Of a DNA stretch of 64,000 nt, positions 1 to 9,039 are shown one piece after another. The stretch is from Psychrobacter arenosus (GTDB taxonomy: Bacteria; Pseudomonadota; Gammaproteobacteria; Pseudomonadales; Moraxellaceae). The DNA lies in the NCBI RefSeq assembly GCF_904848165.1, contig NZ_LR884459.1:992001-1056000 (forward strand). Direction: 5' to 3'. The position numbers were made by a program, and so were the translations under genes. Every line of letters begins with the position of its first letter. Positions within the stretch are counted from its first letter, which is position 1. A model generated the notes under the pieces. The model ran no database searches. It had not been told where the DNA came from and was given only the letters and a program-made list of their open reading frames with translations.

Positions 1-1
1 G

Positions 2-367
2 AATGGCGACCTAGATAAAACGCTAGTAGCTCAAGGTGGCGCTATCTTTAAACAAAACTGTGTGATTTGTCACGGTGAAGACGGCAAAGGGATGACTTCG
101 GTTGGTGCTCCTAACCTAACGGATAATGTCTGGCTGTATGGTGGTGAGCGCGAAGTGGTCCGTGATACTTTACGTCATGGTCGTGCGGGTGTAATGCCTG
201 AGTGGGAAACTAAGCTAGGTAATGAGCGTATTATGCTACTAGCTTCTTATATCTACTCATTGTCTAACAACAACGTCAATGCTCCTAAAGCTGTCCAAGA
301 GCCGCGTGATGCTCAGCCTGCTGAGATGAAGTCAGAACAAGCGACTGTCGAAACTGAAAAAAGCTAA
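2..367 (+). CDS. ccoP: Cytochrome c oxidase cbb3-type subunit III, C-terminal part (partial)
   Basis: The gene enters from the left edge; the frame is open from base 2, so the first ATG inside the window is not its start. A haem c motif CVICH is visible at 59-73, followed by a typical mono-haem cytochrome c fold (GEDGKG, PNLTD) and a likely axial Met in the MPEW motif. The short tail after the haem domain is rich in Glu, Gln and Ala. CcoP is the di-haem membrane cytochrome that feeds electrons to the CcoN catalytic subunit of the high-affinity cbb3 oxidase. The call is supported by ccoG and a fixH-like gene directly downstream, which are its usual assembly partners. Other c-type cytochromes cannot be wholly excluded because only the C-terminal domain is present. 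Confidence 0.85.
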   Translation, partial: NGDLDKTLVAQGGAIFKQNCVICHGEDGKGMTSVGAPNLTDNVWLYGGEREVVRDTLRHGRAGVMPEWETKLGNERIMLLASYIYSLSNNNVNAPKAVQEPRDAQPAEMKSEQATVETEKS

Positions 368-404
368 TTGACACTTACTGTGTCCTTCTTTGACCGTTAT
401 GATC

Positions 405-436
405 TAAAAAAGGACTGTTCTATACAGTCCTTTTTG
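405..436 (+). terminator. Rho-independent terminator after ccoP
   Basis: An 8-bp stem (AGGACTGT / ACAGTCCT) with a 5-base loop is followed by a run of T. It ends the cbb3 oxidase transcript about 40 bases past the ccoP stop. Confidence 0.85.
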
Positions 437-772
437 CATTTTATAAGGGGTAACTTCGCCCCACCATTGTACTTACTAGTCTGAGACTAGCACTCGCGCG
501 ACACCCCTTCCCCATTGTACTTTGCCGCGCAATTATTACCTTCATTTAGCATTGATAATACTCTAAAGCATCACCATTATTTAAAGACAATCACTGCATT
601 ATTAATAAGATGCGGATTATCTTAAGTGAAACACATATAAAACTGCGACCACTAAGATATGCGCAGACGGTTCTGCTTTTAGCAGGGCGACTGTACCTGT
701 CAAACGATAGCAGCTTTGTAGCCGGTTCACGGTATGCCAGCAGACTTATTCTTTTTATAAAGAGGCAAGTTT
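437..772. other. Intergenic region ccoP-ccoG
   Basis: About 336 bases with no convincing gene. It must hold the ccoG promoter. I looked for a full FNR-type palindrome (TTGAT-N4-ATCAA) and saw only an isolated TTGAT half near 550. An open frame from 610 to 810 runs into ccoG in another frame and has no family resemblance; I do not call it. Confidence 0.5.
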
Positions 773-2176
773 ATGTCAGCACAACAACCCTACAAAATTC
801 CCGTCCATGAGTTAGATGCCACCAAAAAACGCGTGCATCCGCGCTTTGTCACCGGTAAATATCAAAACATTCGTGTGGTTAGTATGTACTTCTTACTAGC
901 CCTGTTTTTGATATTGCCGTGGATTAAATACGACGACCGCCAAGCTATTTTGTTTGATTTCGCTCAGCAGCGTTTCTATATTTTTGGTTTAACCTTTTTA
1001 CCGCAAGATTTCTATTTCTTTGCTTTCTTCTTTATTATTTCTGCTTTCACCCTGTTTATGGTAACCGTTTACGCGGGCCGGGTATGGTGTGGTTATGCTT
1101 GTCCCCAGACCATTTGGACCCACATGTACCAATATGTGGAAAAATGGGTAATTGGTGATCGTAATAAGCGCATAAAATTTGATAAAGCCCCAATGAATGC
1201 TGAAAAAATTGCTAAGCGCTCCTTGGTTTACTTTATCTGGTTCATCATGGCGTTGATTACCGCGCTTACTTTCGTCAGCTATGTGGTCGGTACGCAAGAC
1301 TTATACTTTAGCTGGCAGAGCCTAGGCGGCATCCCCTTCCCCACTTGGTCGACCATGACCTGGTCATTTGTCGGTATGTTTACCTTTGCTACTTATGTCA
1401 ACGCCGGCTACATGCGTGAGCATATGTGTACGCATATCTGTCCTTACGGCCGTTTCCAAAGTGTAATGTTTGATAAAGACACTTTGATCGTCTCTTACGA
1501 TTACAACCGTGGTGAGCCGCGTGGTACGCGTAAAAAAGGCACGCATCCAGAAAACCTAGGCGATTGTATTGAATGTACGATGTGTGTGCAGGTCTGCCCT
1601 ACAGGTATTGATATCCGTGATGGTCTGCAGGTCGAATGTATTCAGTGTGCCGCTTGTATCGATGCTTGTAATGATGTGATGGACAAGGTCGGCTACCCTC
1701 GCGGTTTGATTCGCTACACCACAGAGCGCCAGTTGGTTGAAAAAGAAGATACTAAGATTATCAGTCCGCGTATCTTTGCTTACTTACTGTTGCTAACGGC
1801 GTTATTTGGTGTGTTGATTTATACCCTCAATGACCGCGTACCGCTAGAGATTGATATCCGTCGTGACCGCAATGCGCTATCGTCTATCAACGCGCAAGGG
1901 TCTATTGAAAACAGCTATATCGTTAAGATTACCAATAAAACTCAGGATAAGCATACTTATAACATCGCGCTTGAGCCGCAAAAAGGTATGAGCCTGCAGT
2001 TGCGCTTTAACGATTTGCCGTTAGATCCGGGCGAAAGCTACGATATGCCGTTGAGTATCTATGGCGATCCTGCGGTCATCGACAAGGGTCAGACCCCTAT
2101 TGTGTTGACGGTAGAAAGTGATGATGGCAAATACAAGGTTAGTAAAGAAAACATCTTTACGACTCAAGGTCAGTGA
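773..2176 (+). CDS. ccoG: Cytochrome c oxidase accessory protein CcoG (RdxA/FixG family)
   Basis: 467 residues, the usual length for CcoG. This membrane ferredoxin-like protein reduces copper for insertion into the CcoN subunit of cbb3 oxidase. Several hydrophobic segments are visible (about residues 35-52, 65-100, 150-175, 190-215 and 335-355). A first Cys motif is CGYACPQT. A 2x[4Fe-4S] ferredoxin block reads CIECTMCVQVCP then CIQCAACIDAC (about residues 263-302). The periplasmic C-terminal part (about 360-467) is an Ig-like FixG domain. The ATG is preceded by an AAGAGG-like ribosome site. It stands between ccoP and a fixH-like gene, fitting a role in cbb3 assembly. Confidence 0.95.
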   Translation: MSAQQPYKIPVHELDATKKRVHPRFVTGKYQNIRVVSMYFLLALFLILPWIKYDDRQAILFDFAQQRFYIFGLTFLPQDFYFFAFFFIISAFTLFMVTVYAGRVWCGYACPQTIWTHMYQYVEKWVIGDRNKRIKFDKAPMNAEKIAKRSLVYFIWFIMALITALTFVSYVVGTQDLYFSWQSLGGIPFPTWSTMTWSFVGMFTFATYVNAGYMREHMCTHICPYGRFQSVMFDKDTLIVSYDYNRGEPRGTRKKGTHPENLGDCIECTMCVQVCPTGIDIRDGLQVECIQCAACIDACNDVMDKVGYPRGLIRYTTERQLVEKEDTKIISPRIFAYLLLLTALFGVLIYTLNDRVPLEIDIRRDRNALSSINAQGSIENSYIVKITNKTQDKHTYNIALEPQKGMSLQLRFNDLPLDPGESYDMPLSIYGDPAVIDKGQTPIVLTVESDDGKYKVSKENIFTTQGQ

Positions 2177-2555
2177 TCACTCTGCTTACTGCCTGTTAGT
2201 AGCTTAAGATTTGCTAGTAATTAAAAATCACAGTACGTTTAGACCAATAGGAGGCTGCTAATACCGGTCACTTATTGGTCTATTTATTAGTTTGTTTATT
2301 CAACTATTTATTGAGCCATCTGCTCCTCTATTTATTAGACGCTTTATTGAGCTGTCTTTTAGAAGCTTTATAAATTAGTGGTTCAGTAAAACAGTTGGGG
2401 TTTAGCGATAAGGTCCTCGCTTATGCAGCGAGTTTATTGCCCTTAAATTAGGGTTGAATGAAAGCCTTTGACAGTCACATCTTTAAGCGCAACTTAAAGC
2501 TATTCCTCGTATAATAGGATCTTTTACGGTTCTTCTTTAGCCTCATAGGTCATTT
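2177..2555. other. Intergenic region ccoG-fixH with an imperfect terminator hairpin
   Basis: About 380 bases without a gene. An inverted repeat AGACCAATA (2241-2249) / TATTGGTCT (2273-2281) with a 23-base loop is followed by a T-rich, not pure T, stretch; it may be a weak ccoG terminator. The remainder is AT-rich and presumably holds the fixH promoter. Confidence 0.45.
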
Positions 2556-3155
2556 ATGTCAGCGCAATTGCCTAACTCTAATTCTAATTTCAAACACAAA
2601 GACAGCCAACCTTGGTATAAAAACTATATGGTGATAGTCTTTGTTATCGGTATGCCGACCTTTGTGGTCTTGGCGTGTATCTGGCTCGTGTACTACTCCT
2701 TCGTCATCAAAGACAGTGTGGTGCGCGACGATTGGTATATGGATGGCAAGGCGCTATATCAGGACGTATCACGCGATAAGTTGGCACATGATTTAGAACT
2801 GCATGGCAAGATGAAGTTTCAAGACGATGATCAGGTGGTGTTCTATCTTAATTATTCAGCGCAAAGTTTAAAGGATGGTCAATTAAACGACGGTACGCCC
2901 CTGACCTACCCCGATTCTTTAGAATTATCGATCTCTCACGCTACTGATATCAAACAAGATCGCAGTGCCACGCTCAAGCATCAACAGGGCAATGAATATA
3001 CTGCGAAAGTTGATTTGAGCGAGACCAAGTCTAAGTACTACATTGAAATCAGTAATGAGGGTCAACCCAATTGGCGTTTGCGCGATGTGGCACAACTGCC
3101 AAGAGCAGAAGTGACCTTTAATCCATTGACGACTTTTGATGAGCCAACGAAATAA
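2556..3155 (+). CDS. FixH family protein (cbb3 oxidase assembly)
   Basis: 199 residues with one transmembrane segment near residues 27-50 (MVIVFVIGMPTFVVLACIWL) and a periplasmic beta-rich domain after it. The pattern WYKNYMVIVFVIGMP, then VVRDDWYMDGKALYQD, is characteristic of FixH/CcoH-like proteins, which stabilise or assemble cbb3 oxidase. It is slightly longer than many FixH proteins. It lies downstream of ccoG on the same strand but separated by 380 bases, so it may have its own promoter. No strong Shine-Dalgarno is seen; an AGG lies 8 bases before the ATG. Confidence 0.8.
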   Translation: MSAQLPNSNSNFKHKDSQPWYKNYMVIVFVIGMPTFVVLACIWLVYYSFVIKDSVVRDDWYMDGKALYQDVSRDKLAHDLELHGKMKFQDDDQVVFYLNYSAQSLKDGQLNDGTPLTYPDSLELSISHATDIKQDRSATLKHQQGNEYTAKVDLSETKSKYYIEISNEGQPNWRLRDVAQLPRAEVTFNPLTTFDEPTK

Positions 3156-3171
3156 GTTCGCCATTACACGT

Positions 3172-3211
3172 AAAAAACCTCATTAGGCTAGTAGCTTAAT
3201 GAGGTTTTTTT
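3172..3211 (+). terminator. Bidirectional terminator between fixH and ttcA
   Basis: ACCTCATTA pairs with TAATGAGGT across a short loop; it is flanked by A-run and T-run, so it can serve both convergent genes. Confidence 0.85.
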
Positions 3212-3248
3212 GGCTTAAAACTTAGGTCAAATATCTAATAATTAGCTA

Positions 3249-4391
3249 TTAGAGTACAGGGTTAATCGTCGGGATTTTCTGTTTGTTGTCTTTTTCTACC
3301 TTAGCTTCAGTAGGCAGAGGCGCATATTTTGGGTTAAAGGTCTGCACATCAGGGTTGGTCGGTAGTCCCAGTTCAGCCAAGCTATCGGTCTGACCGGATT
3401 GAATATTATCCCCTTCAAAGATTCGCTCTTCATTATCACGAGATAAGGTCAACCCTTCAAAATCAAACAGCTCACGATCGGCCAATTGTGATGGGGCTAT
3501 ATTTTGCATCGCTTTAAAAATCGAGGCGAGACGCTGTGGGTGCGCATCATCCCATTCTCGCAACATGTCATTGATAATGGCGCGCTGTAAGTTGGTTTGA
3601 CTGCCGCATAGATTGCACGGAATGATTGGAAACTCTTTATAGCGGGCATATTTAATAATGTCTTTTTCTTCAACATAAGCTAGCGGGCGAATCAAGATAT
3701 TCTGCTTGTCATCGCTCAGTAGCTTCGGTGGCATCGCCTTTAGGGTGCCGCCATGAAATAGGTTTAAAAAGAAGGTCGCTAAAATATCATCCCGATGATG
3801 ACCTAGCGCAATTTTTGTGGCGCCAATTTGCTTGGCAAACCCATATAGCGAGCCACGGCGTAGGCGTGAACAAGCTGAGCAGTACGTCTTACCTTCTGGC
3901 ACCACACTTTTCACAATGCTATAAGTGTCTTTTTCAAGAATATAATGCGGAATACCCTGCTCGTTCAAATAATTAGGCAAGATATCTTCGGGATAACCCG
4001 GTTGTTTCTGGTCTAGATTGACCGCGACCACTTCGAAGTTAATCGGGGCAATGCGCTTTAGGCACAATAGAATATCTAACAGGGTGTAGCTGTCCTTACC
4101 GCCCGACACACAGACCATGATCACGTCGCCATCTTCAATCATATTGAAGTCACGAATCGCCCAAGACACTTGTTTACGCAGCTTTTTTTGCAGTTTGCGG
4201 AAGCGTACTGACTCCGTCCCTTTATGCTCGATGGCTTCGTCACCGCTCCCATCAACCGCATCGATTTCATCATCTTCTAAATCTGCCATGTCATATAAGT
4301 CAGCAGTCTCTGAAGCAGTTGCAGTAGGTGTAATAGGTTGTGGGTCAAATACTTCGGCAGGATTCAGGTTAGGATTCAGGTTGGGATTCAT
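3249..4391 (-). CDS. ttcA: tRNA 2-thiocytidine(32) biosynthesis protein TtcA
   Basis: 380 residues. TtcA thiolates cytidine 32 of certain tRNAs, using ATP to activate the base and an iron-sulfur cluster. The PP-loop [14 protein letters not shown] lies near residues 95-108. The two Cys pairs are [10 protein letters not shown] and PCNLCGSQ, the family signature. The core is flanked by extensions not in the roughly 310-residue E. coli protein: an acidic N-terminal 70 residues starting with [10 protein letters not shown], and a 60-residue polar C-terminal tail. A later start around residue 30 would remove part of the extension, but the ATG at 4391 is the first available one in frame. It is monocistronic and converges on fixH. 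Confidence 0.92.
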   Translation of the reverse strand: MNPNLNPNLNPAEVFDPQPITPTATASETADLYDMADLEDDEIDAVDGSGDEAIEHKGTESVRFRKLQKKLRKQVSWAIRDFNMIEDGDVIMVCVSGGKDSYTLLDILLCLKRIAPINFEVVAVNLDQKQPGYPEDILPNYLNEQGIPHYILEKDTYSIVKSVVPEGKTYCSACSRLRRGSLYGFAKQIGATKIALGHHRDDILATFFLNLFHGGTLKAMPPKLLSDDKQNILIRPLAYVEEKDIIKYARYKEFPIIPCNLCGSQTNLQRAIINDMLREWDDAHPQRLASIFKAMQNIAPSQLADRELFDFEGLTLSRDNEERIFEGDNIQSGQTDSLAELGLPTNPDVQTFNPKYAPLPTEAKVEKDNKQKIPTINPVL

Positions 4392-4959
4392 AGAAAAACT
4401 CTAAATTATGGGGCTTTGAAGGACTGGATGTTCAATAATATAGAGGCAATTATAACAAAATTCGCAGTAGAAAATCTAAAATGGCTGCCATTAAACTGAA
4501 CGCCACTAAACGGCATGGCCGTATGCTCTCGCGTTAAAAAAAGCCTAAAACCGCTAAAACGACATAGCGCGTATATTAGCTAAATTGAGCCTGGGTGAAA
4601 GTCTTTATAGCTGCGAGAAGTTAACTCAATATAGGCCATACATGATTTAGTAAGATAGCGCCAACAAAACTCAGCCCGAAATAAAGGTCTGTTTTTGATA
4701 AAATTATCTTAGTAAAAATAGCGTATAAAGGACCGCGTTTGGCAGATTACCAAAAGGCGGTTTTTTTGGTCGTGTTATTTACTAATGGCGTTCGATGCTA
4801 GCTTTATAGGCGTCAAAACCACAGTCTTTGTAAATATTACTTGAGCCTTTAGCCTATTTTTACCTTGCTTTCCTATTTTATTTCTAGCTTCAGCTAGCTG
4901 CCTGTTTGGCAGTCTCAACGCAACTTTGCTTACAGCAACTCTCTCAATAGGAGCCTCTT
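4392..4959. other. Long intergenic region upstream of hmp
   Basis: 568 bases between the divergent ttcA and hmp genes, with no protein-coding gene seen. It contains an orphan terminator-like hairpin at 4732-4767 (separate entry). An 11-base stretch AAAATTATCTT near 4700 resembles one half of an NsrR site, but there is no matching second half. A good ribosome site (AGGAGCC) precedes the hmp ATG. Confidence 0.5.
4732..4767 (+). terminator. Orphan terminator-like hairpin upstream of hmp
   Basis: ACCGC (4732-4736) pairs with GCGGT (4757-4761), with an inner TTTGG/CCAAA pairing, followed by seven T. It faces the same way as hmp but lies 190 bases before its start and is not just after any visible + strand gene. 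It could end a small RNA or be a leader attenuator. Confidence 0.6.
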
Positions 4960-6147
4960 ATGGCGAGCCCATGTACTATCGAAATCGTTAAATCCACTGT
5001 GCCTTTTCTAGAAGAACACGGCAATCAAATTACCAAAATATTTTATCAAAATATGTTTGCTGAGCATCCTGAACTGCTCGATATCTTTAATGAAACCAAC
5101 CAAAAACTAGGCCGCCAACAGTCTGCACTAGCGTCTACTGTATTGGCCGCTGCGAAACATTTAGATAAGTTAGAAGCCCTGCTACCCGAAGTCACGCAAA
5201 TTGCCCATAAGCACCGCGCACTACAGATTCATCCTGAGCACTACCCTATTGTAGGTAAGCATATTTTGGGAGCGATTAAAGAGGTCTTAGGCGATGCCGC
5301 AAACGACGACATTATTGATGCTTGGGCAGAAGCTTATGGCGATATCGCTGGGGTTTTTATCCATGTGGAAAAAGGTATGTACGACGCAGCAATGTGGGAT
5401 GGTTTTGCTAGCTTTAAAGTGGTCGCTAAAGAAATCACGGGTGCCGATGTGGCCGCCTTTACGGTCGTGCCTGTCGATGCCAACCAAGCTATCGACTTAA
5501 GCAAATTGACCTTAACCGCTGGCCAATATGTCACCGTTAAAACAGACCCTGAAGATACTGCTCATTTAGCGCTGCGTCACTACTCTCTTTGCTCAAACAG
5601 TACCGATAAAGGTATCCAGTTTGCGGTACGTCGCGACAATCGTAACGGTCATGAAGGTGTCGTGTCTAACCACATGCATGATCAAGTCGAAGTTGGCGAT
5701 ACTATCTTGCTATCGGCTCCAGCAGGCGACTTTATGTTAGAGCCTAAGCTGGTCAATCAAACCGAGATTCCACTGGTATTAATCAGTGCTGGGGTGGGCG
5801 TGACCCCTATGTTGGCAATGTTAGAGGCGCAAGTTAAAGCCAATCCAGAGCGGCCTATTATCTGGGCTTATGCTTGCCAGAATGCCGACCATCACGCTTT
5901 TGCCGACCGTACCGATGCCTTACTGGCGCAAGCGGAACAAGTGCAAAAACACTTCTTTTATTTTGAAGACGGCACGCTATTGGATGAAAACTGGTTAAAA
6001 GGCTTACCGATGCCTGCAGATGTATATGTCTGTGGCTCAATGGCGTTTATGGACAGTATGATCGATGGTTTAATTGCCTTAGACCACGGTATTGATTCGG
6101 TCCATTACGAACCGTTTGGTCCAAAAATGAGCCTAAAGACAGCATAA
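4960..6147 (+). CDS. hmp: Flavohaemoglobin (nitric oxide dioxygenase)
   Basis: 395 residues, the full family length. Hmp oxidises NO to nitrate with O2 and NADPH. The globin domain (about 1-138) has the proximal His in the HKHRALQI/HPEHYPIVG region. The FAD domain carries RHYSLCS (about 205-212). The NAD domain has the GVGVTPMLAML motif and ends with the VYVCGSMAFM and HYEPFGPK motifs. The start is set by AGGAGCC seven bases upstream. Its neighbours (nsrR, nnrS and the molybdate genes) make a nitrosative-stress and nitrate-respiration neighbourhood, so NsrR control is likely, though I could not find a complete NsrR operator here. Confidence 0.96.
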   Translation: MASPCTIEIVKSTVPFLEEHGNQITKIFYQNMFAEHPELLDIFNETNQKLGRQQSALASTVLAAAKHLDKLEALLPEVTQIAHKHRALQIHPEHYPIVGKHILGAIKEVLGDAANDDIIDAWAEAYGDIAGVFIHVEKGMYDAAMWDGFASFKVVAKEITGADVAAFTVVPVDANQAIDLSKLTLTAGQYVTVKTDPEDTAHLALRHYSLCSNSTDKGIQFAVRRDNRNGHEGVVSNHMHDQVEVGDTILLSAPAGDFMLEPKLVNQTEIPLVLISAGVGVTPMLAMLEAQVKANPERPIIWAYACQNADHHAFADRTDALLAQAEQVQKHFFYFEDGTLLDENWLKGLPMPADVYVCGSMAFMDSMIDGLIALDHGIDSVHYEPFGPKMSLKTA

Positions 6148-6222
6148 TGGCGTCATTGAAAAGTATTGACTTAGCCCTTTATTAATTCAACGATTTATTA
6201 ATTCAGCGGCTTAGCCTTTATA

Positions 6223-6273
6223 ACGATTGTGAGTGATAATAGGATGACTATTATTGTTCACAGTCGTTTTTTT
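6223..6273 (+). terminator. Terminator after hmp
   Basis: A long imperfect stem (about 20 bases each side, 5-base loop GATGA) ends in seven T. Confidence 0.85.
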
Positions 6274-6381
6274 ATGCCGTGTGAAAGGCTACAATGAAAT
6301 GCCATGTAAATGGTCGCAGCGCAGGCGGCTGTAATAAAACGCTAAATAGAGACTCTACAGATAAAGATAAGAGAGGGTGCA

Positions 6382-6636
6382 ATGGAGCGAACTATGGCAG
6401 TGACGGTATTATATTATGCGCGTTTGGCGGATAAAGCAGGACGTGAGCAAGAACAGGTGACTTTAGCACCGCAGACTACCCTACCTGAGCTTTATGAGAT
6501 GCTCAGTCGTCAGTATGACTTTGGTTGTGGTCATCAGGATTTAGAAGTAATTATTAATGAGCAGTTGGCTAATTGGTCAGATACTTTAAGGGATGGTGAT
6601 AGCGTGGCCTTTATGCGCCCTATTGCTGGCGGTTAG
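6382..6636 (+). CDS. moaD: Molybdopterin synthase sulfur carrier subunit MoaD
   Basis: 84 residues with the ubiquitin-like fold pattern and the required C-terminal Gly-Gly (PIAGG-stop). MoaD is thiocarboxylated at that glycine and, with MoaE, converts precursor Z to molybdopterin. The start at 6382 follows GAGAGGGTGCA; a second ATG at 6394 (MAVTVLYYARLAD) is also possible and would give 80 residues, closer to the usual 81. moaE and the other moa genes are not in the window. It lies next to the molybdate-uptake genes but on the opposite strand. Confidence 0.92.
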   Translation: MERTMAVTVLYYARLADKAGREQEQVTLAPQTTLPELYEMLSRQYDFGCGHQDLEVIINEQLANWSDTLRDGDSVAFMRPIAGG

Positions 6637-6683
6637 GTTTTAGCGAAAACTAGAAAAAATAATTATAAAAGCCTATTTAAATA

Positions 6684-7391
6684 TTATGAGCGTTGAGTGA
6701 ATTTATTAACGCTCGCAATCAAGCCCACCATCAGCATACCTAATACGATAAGTACCGCCGACATCATATGCGCAGCGTCATAATTCAGCGCTTCGACTTG
6801 TTCGTAAATGGCAATGGAGACCACTTTAGTCTCGCCAGCGATACTACCGCCAATCATCAATACCACCCCAAACTCTCCAATCGTATGGGCAAAGCTAATC
6901 AAGCTGCCCAGCACAATGCCTACCCGCGCCTGCGGCAACGCTATTTTAAAAAAACGCCGGAAACGACTGCCCTCTAATAACCGTGCAGCTTCCATAACAT
7001 TGGGAGAGATGCGCAAAAACTGTGCGTAGACCGGCTGCACGTAAAAAGGCATAGCGTAGACAATAGACGCAATAACAATGCCTTTAAACGTAAACGCCAG
7101 CGCTCCGATATCATGCGCCACTAACCAGCTGCCGACAGTAGAATTAGGACTGAGCAATAGCAGTAGGTAGAAACCGATGACGGTCGGCGGCAGTACGAGG
7201 GGCATGGCAATCAGCCCCATCAGTACCACTTTTAGGCGGGAGATAACGCGACGGCGCTCTGGCTTGGCCAACCAATAAGCTAGCGGCGTGGCAAACAATA
7301 GCAAGCACAAGGTCGTGGCCCCTGCGAGCTTGATACTGAGCCAAACTGGGGCCAACATCTCTAATAAAACAGGCGCTTGTGCCATCATCAC
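6684..7391 (-). CDS. modB: Molybdate ABC transporter permease
   Basis: 235 residues with about five membrane segments. The inner-membrane permease loop EAARLLEGSRFRRFFKIALP (about residues 137-156) is the EAA motif that contacts the ATPase; the HTIGEFGVVLMIGGSI stretch is typical of ModB. It follows modA by 109 bases on the same strand. The usual downstream ATPase gene modC is absent: the next gene is moaD on the other strand. Confidence 0.93.
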   Translation of the reverse strand: MMMAQAPVLLEMLAPVWLSIKLAGATTLCLLLFATPLAYWLAKPERRRVISRLKVVLMGLIAMPLVLPPTVIGFYLLLLLSPNSTVGSWLVAHDIGALAFTFKGIVIASIVYAMPFYVQPVYAQFLRISPNVMEAARLLEGSRFRRFFKIALPQARVGIVLGSLISFAHTIGEFGVVLMIGGSIAGETKVVSIAIYEQVEALNYDAAHMMSAVLIVLGMLMVGLIASVNKFTQRS

Positions 7392-7500
7392 ATCAATAGT
7401 TATCGGGAGTAGCTATAGTCTACTTGAGTCGCTAGCGAACTGCCAACGAATCCAGCGGGCGCTAGCTATTTATCAAGAGTGGCTGAGCACTCGTTAAGCC

Positions 7501-8439
7501 CTATTCCGCTGTGACTGCCAAATAACCCGCTTTCGAGAAATGCTGCTGGCCGGCTACTGATTGTAGATAATTGGCGAAATCTGTCGCTACAGGCGCCGCG
7601 CTAATCACCAGCCCATCCTGCAAAATAGCGGGATAACTGTCGGGTGGTAAAGTATAAAACTGCTCTGGCTTTGCATTAACCGCAGTGACTTGGGATTGCG
7701 CTACAAAACCGTAGTCGGTATTGCCCGTGTGGGCATATTGGAAAGTCTGCCCGATGTTTTCGCCTTGAATAATCCGTTTTTCAGCCATCAGGCTGTCATA
7801 AAGGTTTTGCGCTTGTAGAAAAGCTTTGGCCGACTCGCCATAAGGCGCAAGCTCCGGGTTGGCAATAGCGATTTTACTTTTAGGCTGCTGTTGCAATAGC
7901 GCGGTCAAAGTCATTTTATCTAAGGGTTCGACAGGTTTTGTGACACTATAGAGCGCCAACTGACCACGGGCATAGGTAAAGGGTTTATGGGCGGGGTCGA
8001 CTGATTTAAGCTCACTGGCTAGCTTTTCCGCATAAGTCTGGTTGGCTGATAGGAACAGGTCGTAGGGCGCGCCAGCAATGACTTGAGCATACAGCTTACC
8101 TGAAGAGCCGAAGGTTACCTCAATCTCTTGATTAGGCAGGTTATGCTCCGCTTTATAACTGTCGATAATCTCTGGCAGCACATCCGATAAATTTGCAGCC
8201 GCAGCGATACGAATACTAGTGCCTGCTGCTGATTTATTATTCTCTGTAGTCGTGGCAGTCGAGGTTTTAGCAGGAGCTTCAGTGTGCGTTTCGCTCTCCA
8301 ATGCTGCCGTTTCAGAGCTAGTATTAGTATCAGTGGCTGTATTATTGCTGCAGCCTACCAAGCCTAAACAGGCCATAGCCGTACTGGCCAGTAAAATTTT
8401 ACTAGTAGCCCAATTATTCGTTACCGTAATAGCGCCCAT
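7501..8439 (-). CDS. modA: Molybdate-binding lipoprotein (ABC transporter substrate-binding)
   Basis: 312 residues. A signal peptide with lipobox LVGC (about residues 26-29) indicates a lipid-anchored protein; the following 50 residues are a Thr/Ala/Glu-rich linker. The solute-binding domain begins at SIRIAAAANLSDVLPEI and contains the FGSSGKLYAQVIAGAPYDLFLSA pattern of ModA, the SS and adjacent residues forming the oxyanion site. It is longer than standalone ModA (about 250) because of the linker. Its start overlaps the 3' end of the nsrR-like gene by 19 bases, so they are likely cotranscribed and translationally coupled. Confidence 0.92.
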   Translation of the reverse strand: MGAITVTNNWATSKILLASTAMACLGLVGCSNNTATDTNTSSETAALESETHTEAPAKTSTATTTENNKSAAGTSIRIAAAANLSDVLPEIIDSYKAEHNLPNQEIEVTFGSSGKLYAQVIAGAPYDLFLSANQTYAEKLASELKSVDPAHKPFTYARGQLALYSVTKPVEPLDKMTLTALLQQQPKSKIAIANPELAPYGESAKAFLQAQNLYDSLMAEKRIIQGENIGQTFQYAHTGNTDYGFVAQSQVTAVNAKPEQFYTLPPDSYPAILQDGLVISAAPVATDFANYLQSVAGQQHFSKAGYLAVTAE

Positions 8440-8909
8440 AATCTATTTCCATTTTGAGTAATATCCGCCAATGTATATGAGTCCATGACGGCGATAAAAG
8501 CTTGTGTTGCCTCATAAAACACGTTCTTTAACAAGCAGCTAGGTTGAATCATACACGATACCTGAGCTGCTCTACTGTCTTTTTCTATCCTGGGCTCCAG
8601 TTTATCATTCGCTTGTCGCGCTTCCACAAAACACGGGACGAGAGCAAAATCAGGCTCGGTATACCGCAACACCTCTCCCAGATTAATCTGCTCCGGTCGC
8701 CTTGCCAAACGTATCCCGCCATTCTTGCCACGAATACTCTCGATATAGCCCAATTGCGCCAGTTGATGAATAATTTTGGTCAAATGACTTTTAGAGATTT
8801 GATAGCTGTCCGCAATATCTTGAATCGTCGCTAATTCGGCATCTGCTGGCATCACCGCCAGATACATTAGGGTTCGTAAAGCGTAGTCGCTATAATTGGT
8901 TAGCCGCAT
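8421..8909 (-). CDS. nsrR: Rrf2-family regulator, NsrR-like
   Basis: 162 residues. Rrf2 winged-helix proteins with an iron-sulfur cluster; NsrR represses NO-response genes until NO destroys the cluster. The N-terminal MRLTNYSDYALRTLMYLAV and the helix-turn-helix IADSYQISKSHLTKIIHQLAQLGYI are typical NsrR. Three cysteines follow in LVPCFVEA and SCMIQPSC, although the spacing of the first to the second (about 30 residues) is wider than in the E. coli protein. The neighbours hmp and nnrS, and an NsrR-like operator at 10779-10801, support NsrR over IscR. It is first gene of an nsrR-modA-modB unit. Confidence 0.88.
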   Translation of the reverse strand: MRLTNYSDYALRTLMYLAVMPADAELATIQDIADSYQISKSHLTKIIHQLAQLGYIESIRGKNGGIRLARRPEQINLGEVLRYTEPDFALVPCFVEARQANDKLEPRIEKDSRAAQVSCMIQPSCLLKNVFYEATQAFIAVMDSYTLADITQNGNRLWALLR

Positions 8910-9039
8910 AGTAAGCCTTTATTGCCATCGGATTTAAAGAGTAGAAATCTTTTAAACAGGGGAGTAAATAAGGTAGAGAAATCGCAATAAATGCTATAAT
9001 TAAATCCCTACTGCTAGCATTGAATGAGATGGTTATCCT

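Noticed and set aside
610..810. Open reading frame of 66 codons before ccoG
   Set aside because: Overlaps the ccoG start in another frame, has no ribosome site and no recognisable pattern.
4392..4959. NsrR operator before hmp
   Set aside because: Only one half-like stretch near 4700 with no partner half at the right spacing.
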